Assembly (NCBI RefSeq): GCF_030817595.1 | Contig: NZ_JAUSZN010000001.1 | Location: 6,064,001 to 6,128,000 of the forward strand | Length of the DNA stretch: 64,000 nt | Source of the DNA: Neobacillus niacini | GTDB lineage: Bacteria; Bacillota; Bacilli; Bacillales; Cytobacillaceae | Direction of reading: 5' to 3' | Shown here: piece by piece, positions 16,355 to 23,444 of the stretch | Layout of the letters: each line of letters opens with the position of its first letter | Numbering within the stretch: position 1 is the first letter of the stretch | Translations under genes and position numbers: made by a program | The notes under the pieces: generated by a model | Database searches by the model: none | The model's input: the letters and a program-made list of their open reading frames with translations, nothing else | What the model was told of the DNA's origin: nothing

Positions 16355-16927
16355 ATGACCAATCAAATCAAAGATGTACAGCCGATAAGAAATAAGCAAC
16401 AACTAGAAGATATGAAATGGTCTTTAAGAAGACATTGTAGTGAACGGGATTATATTCTTTTTGTTTTAGGCTGCGAAACTGGTTTAAGAGTAGGTGATCT
16501 TCTCAAACTTAAGAGACAGCAAATTGTAGAACTTAAGTCCAAGAAACAAAAGATATTAAAAGTAAAAGAAGGTAAAACCCAAAAGATAAGAGAAATCTAT
16601 ATTGAAAATTGTTTTGGTGAAATATTTCAATATGCATCTAATCTTGATAGTGAATGTTTATTTCCGAGTCGAAAAGGTTACAAGGCAATTACTCCAACAC
16701 AGGCTTATAGACAATTAAATAAAGCTGCAGAATTTGCTGGAGTTGAAAGTGTTGGAAATCATACCTTAAGGAAAACTTTTGGATATTGGTTTTATAAGCA
16801 AACAAAAGACGTGGCTATGCTTCAAGAAATATTAAATCATTCACACCCATCTATAACTTTACGATATATAGGAATTACAGGAGAAGAAATAAAGAATGTT
16901 TTGAAATCATTTAGCGTTTTTAATTAA
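16355..16927 (+). CDS. minimal tyrosine recombinase (catalytic domain only)
   Basis: A 190-residue site-specific recombinase consisting of the catalytic domain alone. Counting from an in-frame GTG 3 codons earlier (16346), the active-site set is complete: R48 in GLRVGDLLKL, K78 in GKTQK, H139 and R142 in HTLRKTFGYW, H165 in LNHSHPSI and Y174 in LRYIG. The N-terminal core-binding domain of ordinary integrases and the extra helix of IntI integrases are absent. ATG 16355 has AAAGGAG 8 bases upstream. It lies 150 bases after repeat copy 8 and ends with its own terminator. I infer that it may recognise the palindromic repeats, much as integron or minimal chromosomal recombinases do; this is untested. 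Confidence 0.85.
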   Translation: MTNQIKDVQPIRNKQQLEDMKWSLRRHCSERDYILFVLGCETGLRVGDLLKLKRQQIVELKSKKQKILKVKEGKTQKIREIYIENCFGEIFQYASNLDSECLFPSRKGYKAITPTQAYRQLNKAAEFAGVESVGNHTLRKTFGYWFYKQTKDVAMLQEILNHSHPSITLRYIGITGEEIKNVLKSFSVFN

Positions 16928-16956
16928 AGGATAGCGAGTTCGTTATCCTTTTCTTG
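16928..16956 (+). terminator. terminator of the tyrosine recombinase gene
   Basis: AGGATAGCGAGTTCGTTATCC followed by TTTTCTT, directly after the stop codon. Confidence 0.75.
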
Positions 16957-17090
16957 TGATCTTTTAGTTTTTGATTGAAGGGGGGATATTTTACATCCTT
17001 AGATACTTATTAAGGTTAATAAAAGGAGAGAGCACTTACGCTCACATCTCCTAGTTATCAACACTACGATAGCTTTATGTGAATAAAAAT

Positions 17091-17115
17091 AAGCCTTCCT
17101 TAATTGGAGGGCTTT
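17091..17115 (-). terminator. terminator, minus strand (shared type 1)
   Basis: AAGCCTTCC TTAATT GGAGGGCTT; on the minus strand it ends the gene at 17114-17254 and overlaps its stop codon. The same hairpin returns at 17559-17586 and 18786-18810. Confidence 0.65.
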
Positions 17116-17254
17116 AATCATCTTCATCAGCACGATCAAGAATTTCCTCAATTTTTCTATTGAATTCATTCCAATCAAAGTCCTTTTTATTTCTGTCTGA
17201 GTTATCAAAGATTTCATCAATTAGTTGCTCAATATCTGATTCTTCCTTTTTCAT
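17114..17254 (-). CDS. 46-residue acidic protein
   Basis: The minus-strand frame from ATG 17254 reads MKKEESDIEQLIDEIFDNSD and continues RNKKDFDWNEFNRKIEEIL to ...DRADEDD. AAAGAGGTG stands about 8 bases upstream. The protein is very acidic and helical. It is followed on the same strand by a hairpin terminator. It belongs to a cluster of small minus-strand genes between the tyrosine recombinase and the FtsK-like operon. No family is recognised. Confidence 0.55.
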   Translation of the reverse strand: MKKEESDIEQLIDEIFDNSDRNKKDFDWNEFNRKIEEILDRADEDD

Positions 17255-17268
17255 AAAATCACACCTCT

Positions 17269-17484
17269 TTAATTTAAAAACAAATTGAATATCTTAATTG
17301 TGAAGTACAAACCTAATGGGATAATCGCACTAGTAAGTGAAACAATTGCAGCATTAATGTATTGCTGTTCATCCTTTAATCGAAATCCTTTAATAGCAAT
17401 TTGAATAGCATACAAAATCAAACCAAAGGATATTAGGACACAAATTGGCACTGTTATAATAATAAAAATTTCCATTATAGACAA
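17269..17484 (-). CDS. small two-helix membrane protein
   Basis: 71 residues with two hydrophobic helices (IFIIITVPICVLISFGLILY and IVSLTSAIIPLGLYFTIKIF) joined by a charged loop KGFRLKDEQQ. Start TTG 17484 is chosen because GGGGGG lies 10 bases upstream; the next ATG (17475) would be 19 bases away. The downstream gene at 17254 starts 15 bases after its stop, so they probably form one transcript. No family is recognised. Confidence 0.6.
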   Translation of the reverse strand: MSIMEIFIIITVPICVLISFGLILYAIQIAIKGFRLKDEQQYINAAIVSLTSAIIPLGLYFTIKIFNLFLN

Positions 17485-17558
17485 AGATAATTTTCCCCCC
17501 TTTTTTGTTAAAAGGTATGGACAAATTCATCTTTATATTACATTTTCTTCATAAATAA

Positions 17559-17586
17559 AAGCCCTTCTCTTAATTGAGGGGGCTTG
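17559..17586 (-). terminator. terminator, minus strand (shared type 2)
   Basis: AAGCCCTTCTC TTAATT GAGGGGGCTT ends the gene at 17596-18141 on the minus strand; it is a variant of the hairpins at 17091 and 18786. Confidence 0.65.
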
Positions 17587-17595
17587 ATAAATATA

Positions 17596-18141
17596 TTAAT
17601 CAAATTTTTTTAGTAACACTTTTATTTTTTTTCCTCGATGATTATTCATTTCTAAATATATTTTAGTACAATTTTTCACAATTTCAGTTTCTTCAGTTTT
17701 GATATTTTGAATAATTTCTATATTTGTAATTTGTTTTGGAGGTAGATTGATATTTAGAAAACTGTCTCTATAATGACTATAAGAAGTATACCTCTCGGTA
17801 CTTTTATCATCTGGATCAATAGCAAGTAATAAATTATTTCCATAATAGAAGCTATATTTTACATCTCTTATTATTTTGGGGATTTCTGAACCGTTATAAA
17901 TCTCAATTGTGTGTTTTAGATTGATGTTAGTTGCTTCATTTCGATCTTCAACTTTACTCTCAATATATTCACCAATCATATTTTGTTCTGCATTAATAAA
18001 ATCAATTTCATTTTCTTTAATGTAAAATTTAATTTTACCAACACTTTTTAGCATTTGAGTTAAGATTAAAGTTACTATAACCCCTAATAATGCTCCAATT
18101 ATTCCTTCAAAATCTTTAATTAATTCAATAATTTCTTTCAT
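17596..18141 (-). CDS. membrane-anchored hypothetical protein
   Basis: 181 residues: one N-terminal membrane helix (IIGALLGVIVTLILTQML, residues 14-31), then a soluble beta-rich domain with IEIYNGSEIPKIIRDVKYSF and ITNIEIIQNIKTEETEIV. The topology suggests a single-pass anchor with the domain on one side of the membrane. Start ATG 18141 has an AAGATGGAGAT stretch upstream. It sits in the minus-strand cluster of small genes. Its role is not known. Confidence 0.6.
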   Translation of the reverse strand: MKEIIELIKDFEGIIGALLGVIVTLILTQMLKSVGKIKFYIKENEIDFINAEQNMIGEYIESKVEDRNEATNINLKHTIEIYNGSEIPKIIRDVKYSFYYGNNLLLAIDPDDKSTERYTSYSHYRDSFLNINLPPKQITNIEIIQNIKTEETEIVKNCTKIYLEMNNHRGKKIKVLLKKFD

Positions 18142-18203
18142 TGAGGATAATCTCCATCTTTTATAATTGGTAAATATTTTTGAACATTTATTAAGGTAAT
18201 GTG

Positions 18204-18350
18204 TTATGAAATTAACTTAAGGTTAATCAATTTATCGAGAGTTTCACTTAGTCTGATTGTATTCGGTGAAGTGAATCCCTCAGCCATCCCAACTGAAATC
18301 ATTTTATTTCTAATAATTTCAATTTTCTTCATTAAATCCGCATTACTCAC
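18204..18350 (-). CDS. Spo0E-like aspartyl-phosphate phosphatase candidate
   Basis: A 48-residue protein that fits the small Spo0E family: IEIIRNKMISVGMAEGFTSP followed by the signature LSETLDKLIN, matching the family's SQxLDxLI. These proteins form a helical hairpin and dephosphorylate Spo0A~P, delaying sporulation. I chose GTG 18350, with GGAG 9 bases upstream; the frame is open to 18395. If functional, an element-borne Spo0E protein would let the element influence host sporulation; that is inference. Family length (50-60 residues) agrees. Confidence 0.6.
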   Translation of the reverse strand: MSNADLMKKIEIIRNKMISVGMAEGFTSPNTIRLSETLDKLINLKLIS

Positions 18351-18543
18351 TCTATTTCGCTCCCATTTTACAAACATATGGGATAATTTTATCATTTGAA
18401 AACGGATTTAAAAAAGAGTAAATTTGACAAAATTTTGAACAATTTTTATATTCTTTCATAAATTTTAATCCATAGACATAGATATTTATTAGTAAATTTT
18501 AATACAATTAATATATTTATATAATAATTCGAGGTGTGTTAGC

Positions 18544-18699
18544 ATGGAGAAAACATACGTTATTTATGAAAGAAAAGAATATATTCTCATTCATCAATAT
18601 GATTCTGGATACTGTGAAATAAAGGAAGAGGGAAAACTGAACGAGGAAATAAAACTTGTACATTATTCTGAATTGACAATGAAAGTTACATCAAAATAA
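18544..18699 (+). CDS. 51-residue hypothetical protein
   Basis: ATG 18544 follows CGAGGTGTGTT at good spacing. The frame reads MEKTYVIYERKEYILIHQYD, SGYCEIKEEG... and ends KVTSK at TAA 18697-18699. It is beta-rich with no membrane segment. It is the only plus-strand gene in the minus-strand cluster and is divergent from the Spo0E-like gene. No family is recognised. Confidence 0.5.
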   Translation: MEKTYVIYERKEYILIHQYDSGYCEIKEEGKLNEEIKLVHYSELTMKVTSK

Positions 18700-18785
18700 T
18701 ATTAGGTGTTTTTTTAAAAACCAGTAATAAATTTTGTATCTTAGGTGAAAATATTTAAACCATGTATTACGATTACCCCACAACA

Positions 18786-18810
18786 AAAGCCTTCCTTAAT
18801 TGGAGGGCTA
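18786..18810 (-). terminator. terminator, minus strand (shared type 3)
   Basis: AAGCCTTCC TTAATT GGAGGGCT next to an A/T-run; ends the gene at 18825 on the minus strand and could also end the plus-strand gene at 18544. Nearly identical to 17091-17115. Confidence 0.65.
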
Positions 18811-18824
18811 TTTTTTTTTACTAT

Positions 18825-19178
18825 TTAATTATCAAATACAGTATGTTTTACTTTCCATTTTTCCATTGCAATAAATAACCAAAAACTATAGATTCCTAAT
18901 GTAATAACAGTTAGAACCCACCACTTTATCCAATTCCCAAACAAACCTACAGCTGATCCAGTAAACTTCAATCTTCTTCCATTAATAACAGTATGATTAG
19001 TTTTCCAACCTAAAATCATTGTAATTGCCCAAGGATAGCAGATACCAAGTGTGCAAATTGTCACTAGCCCACCTAAAATTGACCATCCAATGTATTGCAA
19101 TAATCCACCATCAAAATAAGACTTTCCTTCTGTTTGAGCAGCGTAACTTTGGTTTACATTAATTGTTAAATCAGACAT
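18825..19178 (-). CDS. DUF898/YjgN-like membrane protein
   Basis: 117 residues with the DUF898 pattern: YFDGGLLQYIGWSILGGLVT, LGICYPWAITMILGWKTNHT, INGRRLKFTG and a final helix LGIYSFWLFI before MEKWKVKHT. About three membrane helices are visible. The family is widespread and of unknown function. Start ATG 19178 has GGGGGTTAATT upstream. The gene is followed by the shared hairpin terminator. I see nothing linking it directly to mobility. Confidence 0.65.
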   Translation of the reverse strand: MSDLTINVNQSYAAQTEGKSYFDGGLLQYIGWSILGGLVTICTLGICYPWAITMILGWKTNHTVINGRRLKFTGSAVGLFGNWIKWWVLTVITLGIYSFWLFIAMEKWKVKHTVFDN

Positions 19179-19256
19179 AATTAACCCCCTATTGCTATTT
19201 GTGGGAAAATTATACCATGTATAGGACTAATAGGGTATATAAAAATGGGTAACCAT

Positions 19257-19478
19257 TCAATTAATGTTAGTATTTTCTAGTTTTTTAATCAAATCGGTTA
19301 TATCCTCACCATCAGCAAGTATCTTCTCAACTTCTTCATAATACGGCATTTCCCTTTTAATTTGTCTCAACCATTCGTAGGCAACTTGTTCTTTTGATTT
19401 TCCTCTCAAAGGAAATGATCCACGCTGCATCACTTTATTATCATTGGATATGTAGTGTATTACGATTAATACTGTCAA
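19257..19478 (-). CDS. hypothetical protein downstream of the XRE regulator
   Basis: 73 residues, start TTG 19478 with GGAG 9 bases upstream, beginning 15 bases after the stop of the XRE gene; the two are probably one transcript. It contains SFPLRGKSKEQVAYEWLRQI and an acidic C terminus (EKILADGEDITDLIKKLE). The pairing XRE plus small acidic partner could be an antitoxin-like or anti-repressor arrangement, but no motif proves it. Confidence 0.5.
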   Translation of the reverse strand: MTVLIVIHYISNDNKVMQRGSFPLRGKSKEQVAYEWLRQIKREMPYYEEVEKILADGEDITDLIKKLENTNIN

Positions 19479-19493
19479 TAAAAATTCTCCAAC

Positions 19494-19727
19494 TTAAATA
19501 TCAAAAAAATCATCTCTATTCACATTATAACCCATATTTTTTAATGCCTTTTGAATTTTTACCCATGTTTCAATCCTTGGACTGTATTCAGGATCACTAC
19601 ACATATTTGATACAGTTGTTCTTCCTACTTTAGATTCCTCTGCAATTTCTTGTTGGGTTAATCCTTTTTTATCAACCCATTTTCCGAACTTACTTCTTTG
19701 TTTTCCTAATCCAAATAACCCAAACAT
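19494..19727 (-). CDS. XRE-family transcriptional regulator
   Basis: 77 residues with a Cro/CI-type helix-turn-helix: FGKWVDKKGLTQQEIAEESK then VGRTTVSNMCSDPEYSPRIE. It has only the DNA-binding domain and a short tail. ATG 19727 has GGAGTGGG upstream. It is divergent from the FtsK-like operon, and a dyad TAGACAAG...CTTGTCTA (19741-19768) lies between them. I infer that it represses the mobilisation operon and itself, like the immunity repressor of ICEBs1-type elements. Confidence 0.75.
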   Translation of the reverse strand: MFGLFGLGKQRSKFGKWVDKKGLTQQEIAEESKVGRTTVSNMCSDPEYSPRIETWVKIQKALKNMGYNVNRDDFFDI

Positions 19728-19740
19728 TGAATCCCACTCC

Positions 19741-19768
19741 TAGACAAGTTTTCTATAAGTCTTGTCTA
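19741..19768. promoter_or_regulatory. operator-like dyad between XRE and FtsK genes
   Basis: TAGACAAG (19741-19748) and CTTGTCTA (19761-19768) are perfect inverted arms with a 12-base spacer, starting 13 bases upstream of the XRE start codon. This is a good candidate for the repressor's binding site. Confidence 0.6.
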
Positions 19769-19992
19769 AAAATCCCGATTTTAAACCTAGTGCAAAAAAG
19801 TGGAATAATGGACAATCCGTATCAAATACCATGTAATATACCAAATGAAATTCCACCTCACTATTTTTCCAAGGAACATTCCAGATGTTGAAGTATCAAC
19901 AGTTTCGACACTCTTTTCACTCTTCCAGATTGGTGTAACTAATTACTATGTAATTATCAAGAGGTGGCGTATGAAAGGAGGAATAGAACAGT

Positions 19993-21276
19993 ATGATTTT
20001 TGAAGTTGTTACAACAACAATTTTTGGAGGTATTGCATTGAAGGCTTATAAATTAAAAAGTGGGGCAGGGAACGATTCAAAAAAAATAAATAAAATTTTT
20101 GCTCTTAGTGGACTAAATGTGAAAGATGGTAGTCAAACATTAACTGCTCAACAACTGAAAAAGAAGAATATCGAAGGTGGGGTTGAGTACCGTTATCGAA
20201 CCCCTTTAGGAAGAAGTTTCGAGGATTACTTATCAAAGAAGGAAGCAATTCAAGCTGGTTTAAACACTAGATCAGTTAAGTTCCAAATGAAGGACATTAA
20301 AGATTATCTTAAAGATTTAAAGTTTGATAAAAATTTAATTTCTAATCTAAAAGAAATCCAAATTAAGAAACTAACTAACAATAAAGAAGTTGAAATGTTT
20401 TATGATGGAGTATTAAAAATTCGAGTGTATAACGAACCAATGTCACCAAAAATTAAATGGGAAAAAGAATTTCTTAAACCTAATTCATGGTCTGTACTTA
20501 TTGGGCTTAACCGAGAAGATAAAATTTATCATGATTTTGATAAGAGAAAAAGTATTATTATTGCTGGTGTACCGGGTAGTGGTAAAAGTGTTGTTATTAA
20601 GTTAATAATAACAAGTTTAATTTTGCAGAATCCCGATCACGTATCCTTCAGTTTGATTGACTTAAAAGAGGGAGCAGCGTTTACAAGATATAAAAATCTA
20701 AAACAAGTGATCAATTTCGGTAAAAATGAAGAGGAAGCTATTGAAATATTAAAAGATGTACAAGAAAAAATGAACATTGATTATAAAAGAATTGTTGATG
20801 CTGGTTATGAAGATGTAACAGAAGCGAATAGAAAACAAAGACATTTTCTTATCATAGATGAGGCAGCAGACTTAGCAGATACTCCAAAAGCTATGGAACT
20901 AATAACTGATATTGTTCGTAAGGGTAGGGGGAGTGGTTATTATGTCATCTACAGCACTCAATATCCTTCTATGCAAGCTGTAAGTTCTCAAATTAAAAGA
21001 AATATCCCCTCAAGACTATCTTATGTATTAGATAGTTCTACAGCTTCGGTAACAGTATTAGATACAAAAGGTGCTGAAGATTTACCAGACATTGCAGGGA
21101 GAGGTATTTACAAAGATACTAAGACAAAGATAATTCAGACTCCTTTTATGAGTAATGGTGTAATTGAGGAATTAATCAAACCTTTTAATGTAAAGAAGGA
21201 GGCTTTACCAAATGAAACCCCTGAACAAAAGGCAAGAACAAATTCTTTTATCGTTAAAGAAACTAGACTATCTTGA
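19993..21276 (+). CDS. FtsK/SpoIIIE-family DNA translocase (TcpA/ConQ-like)
   Basis: 427 residues. An N-terminal region (1-165) with a hydrophobic patch leads to an FtsK-type ATPase: Walker A GVPGSGKSVV near residue 192, SLIDLKEGAAF, Walker B HFLIIDEAAD near residue 290, and VIYSTQYPSMQAVSSQIKRN. It resembles coupling proteins of Gram-positive conjugative and mobilisable elements, which feed the relaxase-DNA complex into the transfer channel. ATG 19993 has AAAGGAGG upstream. The next gene starts inside its 3' end (65-base overlap). No relaxase gene is visible in the window, so it may act with a relaxase supplied elsewhere, or the element is incomplete. Confidence 0.75.
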   Translation: MIFEVVTTTIFGGIALKAYKLKSGAGNDSKKINKIFALSGLNVKDGSQTLTAQQLKKKNIEGGVEYRYRTPLGRSFEDYLSKKEAIQAGLNTRSVKFQMKDIKDYLKDLKFDKNLISNLKEIQIKKLTNNKEVEMFYDGVLKIRVYNEPMSPKIKWEKEFLKPNSWSVLIGLNREDKIYHDFDKRKSIIIAGVPGSGKSVVIKLIITSLILQNPDHVSFSLIDLKEGAAFTRYKNLKQVINFGKNEEEAIEILKDVQEKMNIDYKRIVDAGYEDVTEANRKQRHFLIIDEAADLADTPKAMELITDIVRKGRGSGYYVIYSTQYPSMQAVSSQIKRNIPSRLSYVLDSSTASVTVLDTKGAEDLPDIAGRGIYKDTKTKIIQTPFMSNGVIEELIKPFNVKKEALPNETPEQKARTNSFIVKETRLS

Positions 21277-21805
21277 CAGAGATCAATTAAATAGAATCCA
21301 CAGACTAGGTACAATCCGCAATACTAATCGAATCCTCAAACAATTATCCAATTATCTATCATCCTATCGTGAAGATTATTCCACTATTTATTACCTGAAT
21401 AAAGAAGGCAGAGAATATGTTACTTCTGAAAAAATTAGAAAGAAAACTAACTTTGTTAACCATGTCATTATGAGAAATCAATTTTATATCTATGCTGGTT
21501 TTCCTTCTAAATGGAAAAATGAAATGAAACTAAGTGACCGAGAAATTAGCATTGTTTGTGATGCATGGTTTAAAGCTAATGGGAAATATCACATTTTAGA
21601 AGTAGACTACCAGCAGACCATGAAAGAAAACAGAAATAAAATTGAAAAGTACAGAGGGCTTTATACCAATAAAAGTATGGAAAGTAAGTTAGGTCATGTT
21701 CCACCTTTATTATGGCTTACAACTACAGAACTAAGGAAAAAGAAATTAGTTGAATTATTAAAGGGATTACCTTATGGGGTTTACACAATTAATGACATCA
21801 AATAA
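21212..21805 (+). CDS. replication-relaxation family protein
   Basis: 197 residues. The N-terminal winged-helix pattern is LNKRQEQILLSLKKLDYLDR, DQLNRIHRLGTIRNTNRILK, YYLNKEGREYV; after it the domain ICDAWF-like (IVCDAWFKANGKYHILEVDY) and IEKYRGLYTN. This order fits the replication-relaxation (Replic_Relax) family found on Gram-positive plasmids and mobile elements. It is translated from AAGGAGGCT with ATG 21212 inside the FtsK-like gene, so both are coupled. The family is thought to help plasmid mobilisation or replication control; its biochemical role is not established. Confidence 0.7.
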   Translation: MKPLNKRQEQILLSLKKLDYLDRDQLNRIHRLGTIRNTNRILKQLSNYLSSYREDYSTIYYLNKEGREYVTSEKIRKKTNFVNHVIMRNQFYIYAGFPSKWKNEMKLSDREISIVCDAWFKANGKYHILEVDYQQTMKENRNKIEKYRGLYTNKSMESKLGHVPPLLWLTTTELRKKKLVELLKGLPYGVYTINDIK

Positions 21806-21817
21806 GGAGTGATTGAT

Positions 21818-22300
21818 ATGAGAAGTGCAAAATCAATTAACTTTGGTGAATTTATGAATGGTGACTATAAAGTTCAACAAAAGGAAAGAAAACAAAGAAT
21901 TATTCGCAAAGGTACAAAAATAGCAACTTCAGCGATACTTCCTATTGCTACATTGGGTGCTGTTGGTACATTAGGATTTGCAATAACAGCATTAGCAGCA
22001 ACAACCAATACAATTCCAGTTTCAACTACTCCAATAGCCATTGAAGTAACTGCAAAGGAATGGATGTCAGAACAAACCCTCAGTACCTTAGCGCATGTAT
22101 TAGACCCAATTGTGGATATACTTGTAGCTTTGTCATTCCCTATTGCTTCTGTAATCATCGTAGGATCATGTTTTCAATTCATGTTTGATAGAGCCGATAA
22201 GGGATGGACTATGATACAAAATGCTGGTCTTGGGTACGTCTTAATTCAGGTAAGCCCTCTTATCCTTAATGTATTGAAACAGGTAGGGAATGCAGTCTAG
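21818..22300 (+). CDS. VirB2/TrbC-like membrane protein candidate
   Basis: 160 residues. A hydrophobic segment (ATLGAVGTLGFAITALAATT) looks like an internal signal ending in ALA. It is followed by WMSEQTL and a second hydrophobic region with PIASVIIVGSCFQFMF, a short polar loop DRADKGW, and GLGYVLIQVSPLILNVL. Signal plus two helices with a short charged loop is the layout of VirB2-type pilins of type IV secretion. ATG 21818 has AAGGAGTGATT upstream, 12 bases after the previous stop. The call rests on topology and neighbours alone. Confidence 0.5.
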   Translation: MRSAKSINFGEFMNGDYKVQQKERKQRIIRKGTKIATSAILPIATLGAVGTLGFAITALAATTNTIPVSTTPIAIEVTAKEWMSEQTLSTLAHVLDPIVDILVALSFPIASVIIVGSCFQFMFDRADKGWTMIQNAGLGYVLIQVSPLILNVLKQVGNAV

Positions 22301-22341
22301 GATAAGGGTTTTATATAAACAACTTAGAGGAGGCAATATTA

Positions 22342-22479
22342 ATGGAAATTAAAATTAAATTGAATGGCAAAAAACTAGTAGCTTGTAAAGGGTGCGGTGT
22401 ATATTGCAAGTTATATGGTAAGAAAAAGAAGATGGGGTTATGTAATCACTGTAAAAACAAAGCAGCATGTGCAGTTTAG
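22342..22479 (+). CDS. 45-residue zinc-finger-like protein
   Basis: ATG 22342 after TAGAGGAGGC. The frame gives MEIKIKLNGKKLVACKGCGV then YCKLYGKKKKMGLCNHCKNK and AACAV. The cysteines CKGC, C and CNHC/C can form one zinc site. It is a small basic protein in the same operon as the FtsK-like gene. No function is known. Confidence 0.55.
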   Translation: MEIKIKLNGKKLVACKGCGVYCKLYGKKKKMGLCNHCKNKAACAV

Positions 22480-22607
22480 TGGGGGCTGATATTCAGTTCC
22501 CCTTTTTTCTTAATTAGAATTTATTACGGGACATAGGAATATAGATTTATAGTGGGTTGTTAAATTGAAGTCAAAAGACGAAGTGATTTTTCATAGGAGG
22601 GGATCAA

Positions 22608-23055
22608 ATGAGTATTGAACCAAGAGAATTATTGTTAAAAATGAAACAGTATGAATTTGTTTATGATACGAAAATAGGTCAAGTAATGAATCCTAAAGCA
22701 GATGAAGACAAGGAATATGTATTGAAAATTTTAGATTTACTGTATAAAAACTTTGACAGGGTAAGATATATTGATGATATGGGAAGTAAGTATACTGGTA
22801 AAGGTGCTTGGGCTGTTATGCTTTCTCAAAAGTTTGCTTTATTGGATAAGAGGATACCAATTCCACAAGTACCTTTTCATATTAAGATAGATGGTAAAAA
22901 TGATCTATCCATAAAGACTAAACATGCTTATCTAATGTTAGTCGGATTCTTTAAAGAGTCAGATAATGAAATTTGTGTATGTTTATAACTTTAGGGATGA
23001 AGAATACCGGAAAGTTTATAAACAGTTAGTTAAAAATAAATCACTAATAAAATAA
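22608..23055 (+). pseudogene. hypothetical gene, probable frameshift near its end
   Basis: The open frame from ATG 22608 (after GGAGGGG) gives 126 residues and stops after NEICVCL at 22988. In another frame the sequence continues KFVYVYNFRDEEYRKVYKQL to TAA 23053-23055, which makes a much better protein end. A one-base slip at AATGAAATTTGT (about 22972) would join them into about 148 residues. The protein is soluble and unrecognised (IEPRELLLKMKQYEFVYDTK...). Either the gene is recently broken or the base is a sequencing error. Confidence 0.55.
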
Positions 23056-23064
23056 TTTAGTTTA

Positions 23065-23091
23065 TCTGCGGCTGAAAAGTCGCTTTTTTTA
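23065..23091 (+). terminator. terminator
   Basis: GCGGCTGAAAAGTCGC followed by TTTTTTT. It ends the 22608 gene and forms the terminator part of repeat copy 9. Confidence 0.75.
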
Positions 23092-23117
23092 TGCTCTATT
23101 AAAGCATGATTTTGATT

Positions 23118-23150
23118 TGTTATTGAACTAACTGGCAGTTTAGTGGAAGA
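23118..23150 (+). repeat. R2 palindrome, copy 9
   Basis: TTATTGAACTAACTGGCAGT followed by TTAGTGGAAGAA; with the terminator at 23065 it makes a T-R2 half-unit. It lies between the FtsK operon and proA. Confidence 0.75.
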
Positions 23151-23302
23151 ATGTCTTTAGTTCTTATTCAATAATCGGTCCATATTATTGAATCAAAGCA
23201 TTTTATGCAATGTTACCAAACACCACTTTAGGTGCGTTTTTGTTTTTATTAAAGAGGTGAGTTTGTTAAATAAAAGTAGTTTCAGTAGCATATAGAATGA
23301 AA

Positions 23303-23338
23303 AAGCTCACTCATTAGAATGATAATGAGCGAGTTTAC
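23303..23338 (-). terminator. proA terminator, minus strand
   Basis: On the minus strand CTCGCTCATTATCATTCTAATGAGTGAG is followed by CTTTTTC, about 105 bases after the proA stop. The rest of 23151-23444 holds no gene. Confidence 0.65.
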
Positions 23339-23444
23339 TTTTGAACTTTAATTAGACCATTAGAAAAATCTAAACGAAAGGAAATTGTATGTTAAAAACT
23401 TCTATTACATATGGATAATGCTAAAGCCTCATAACTTAAACTAA

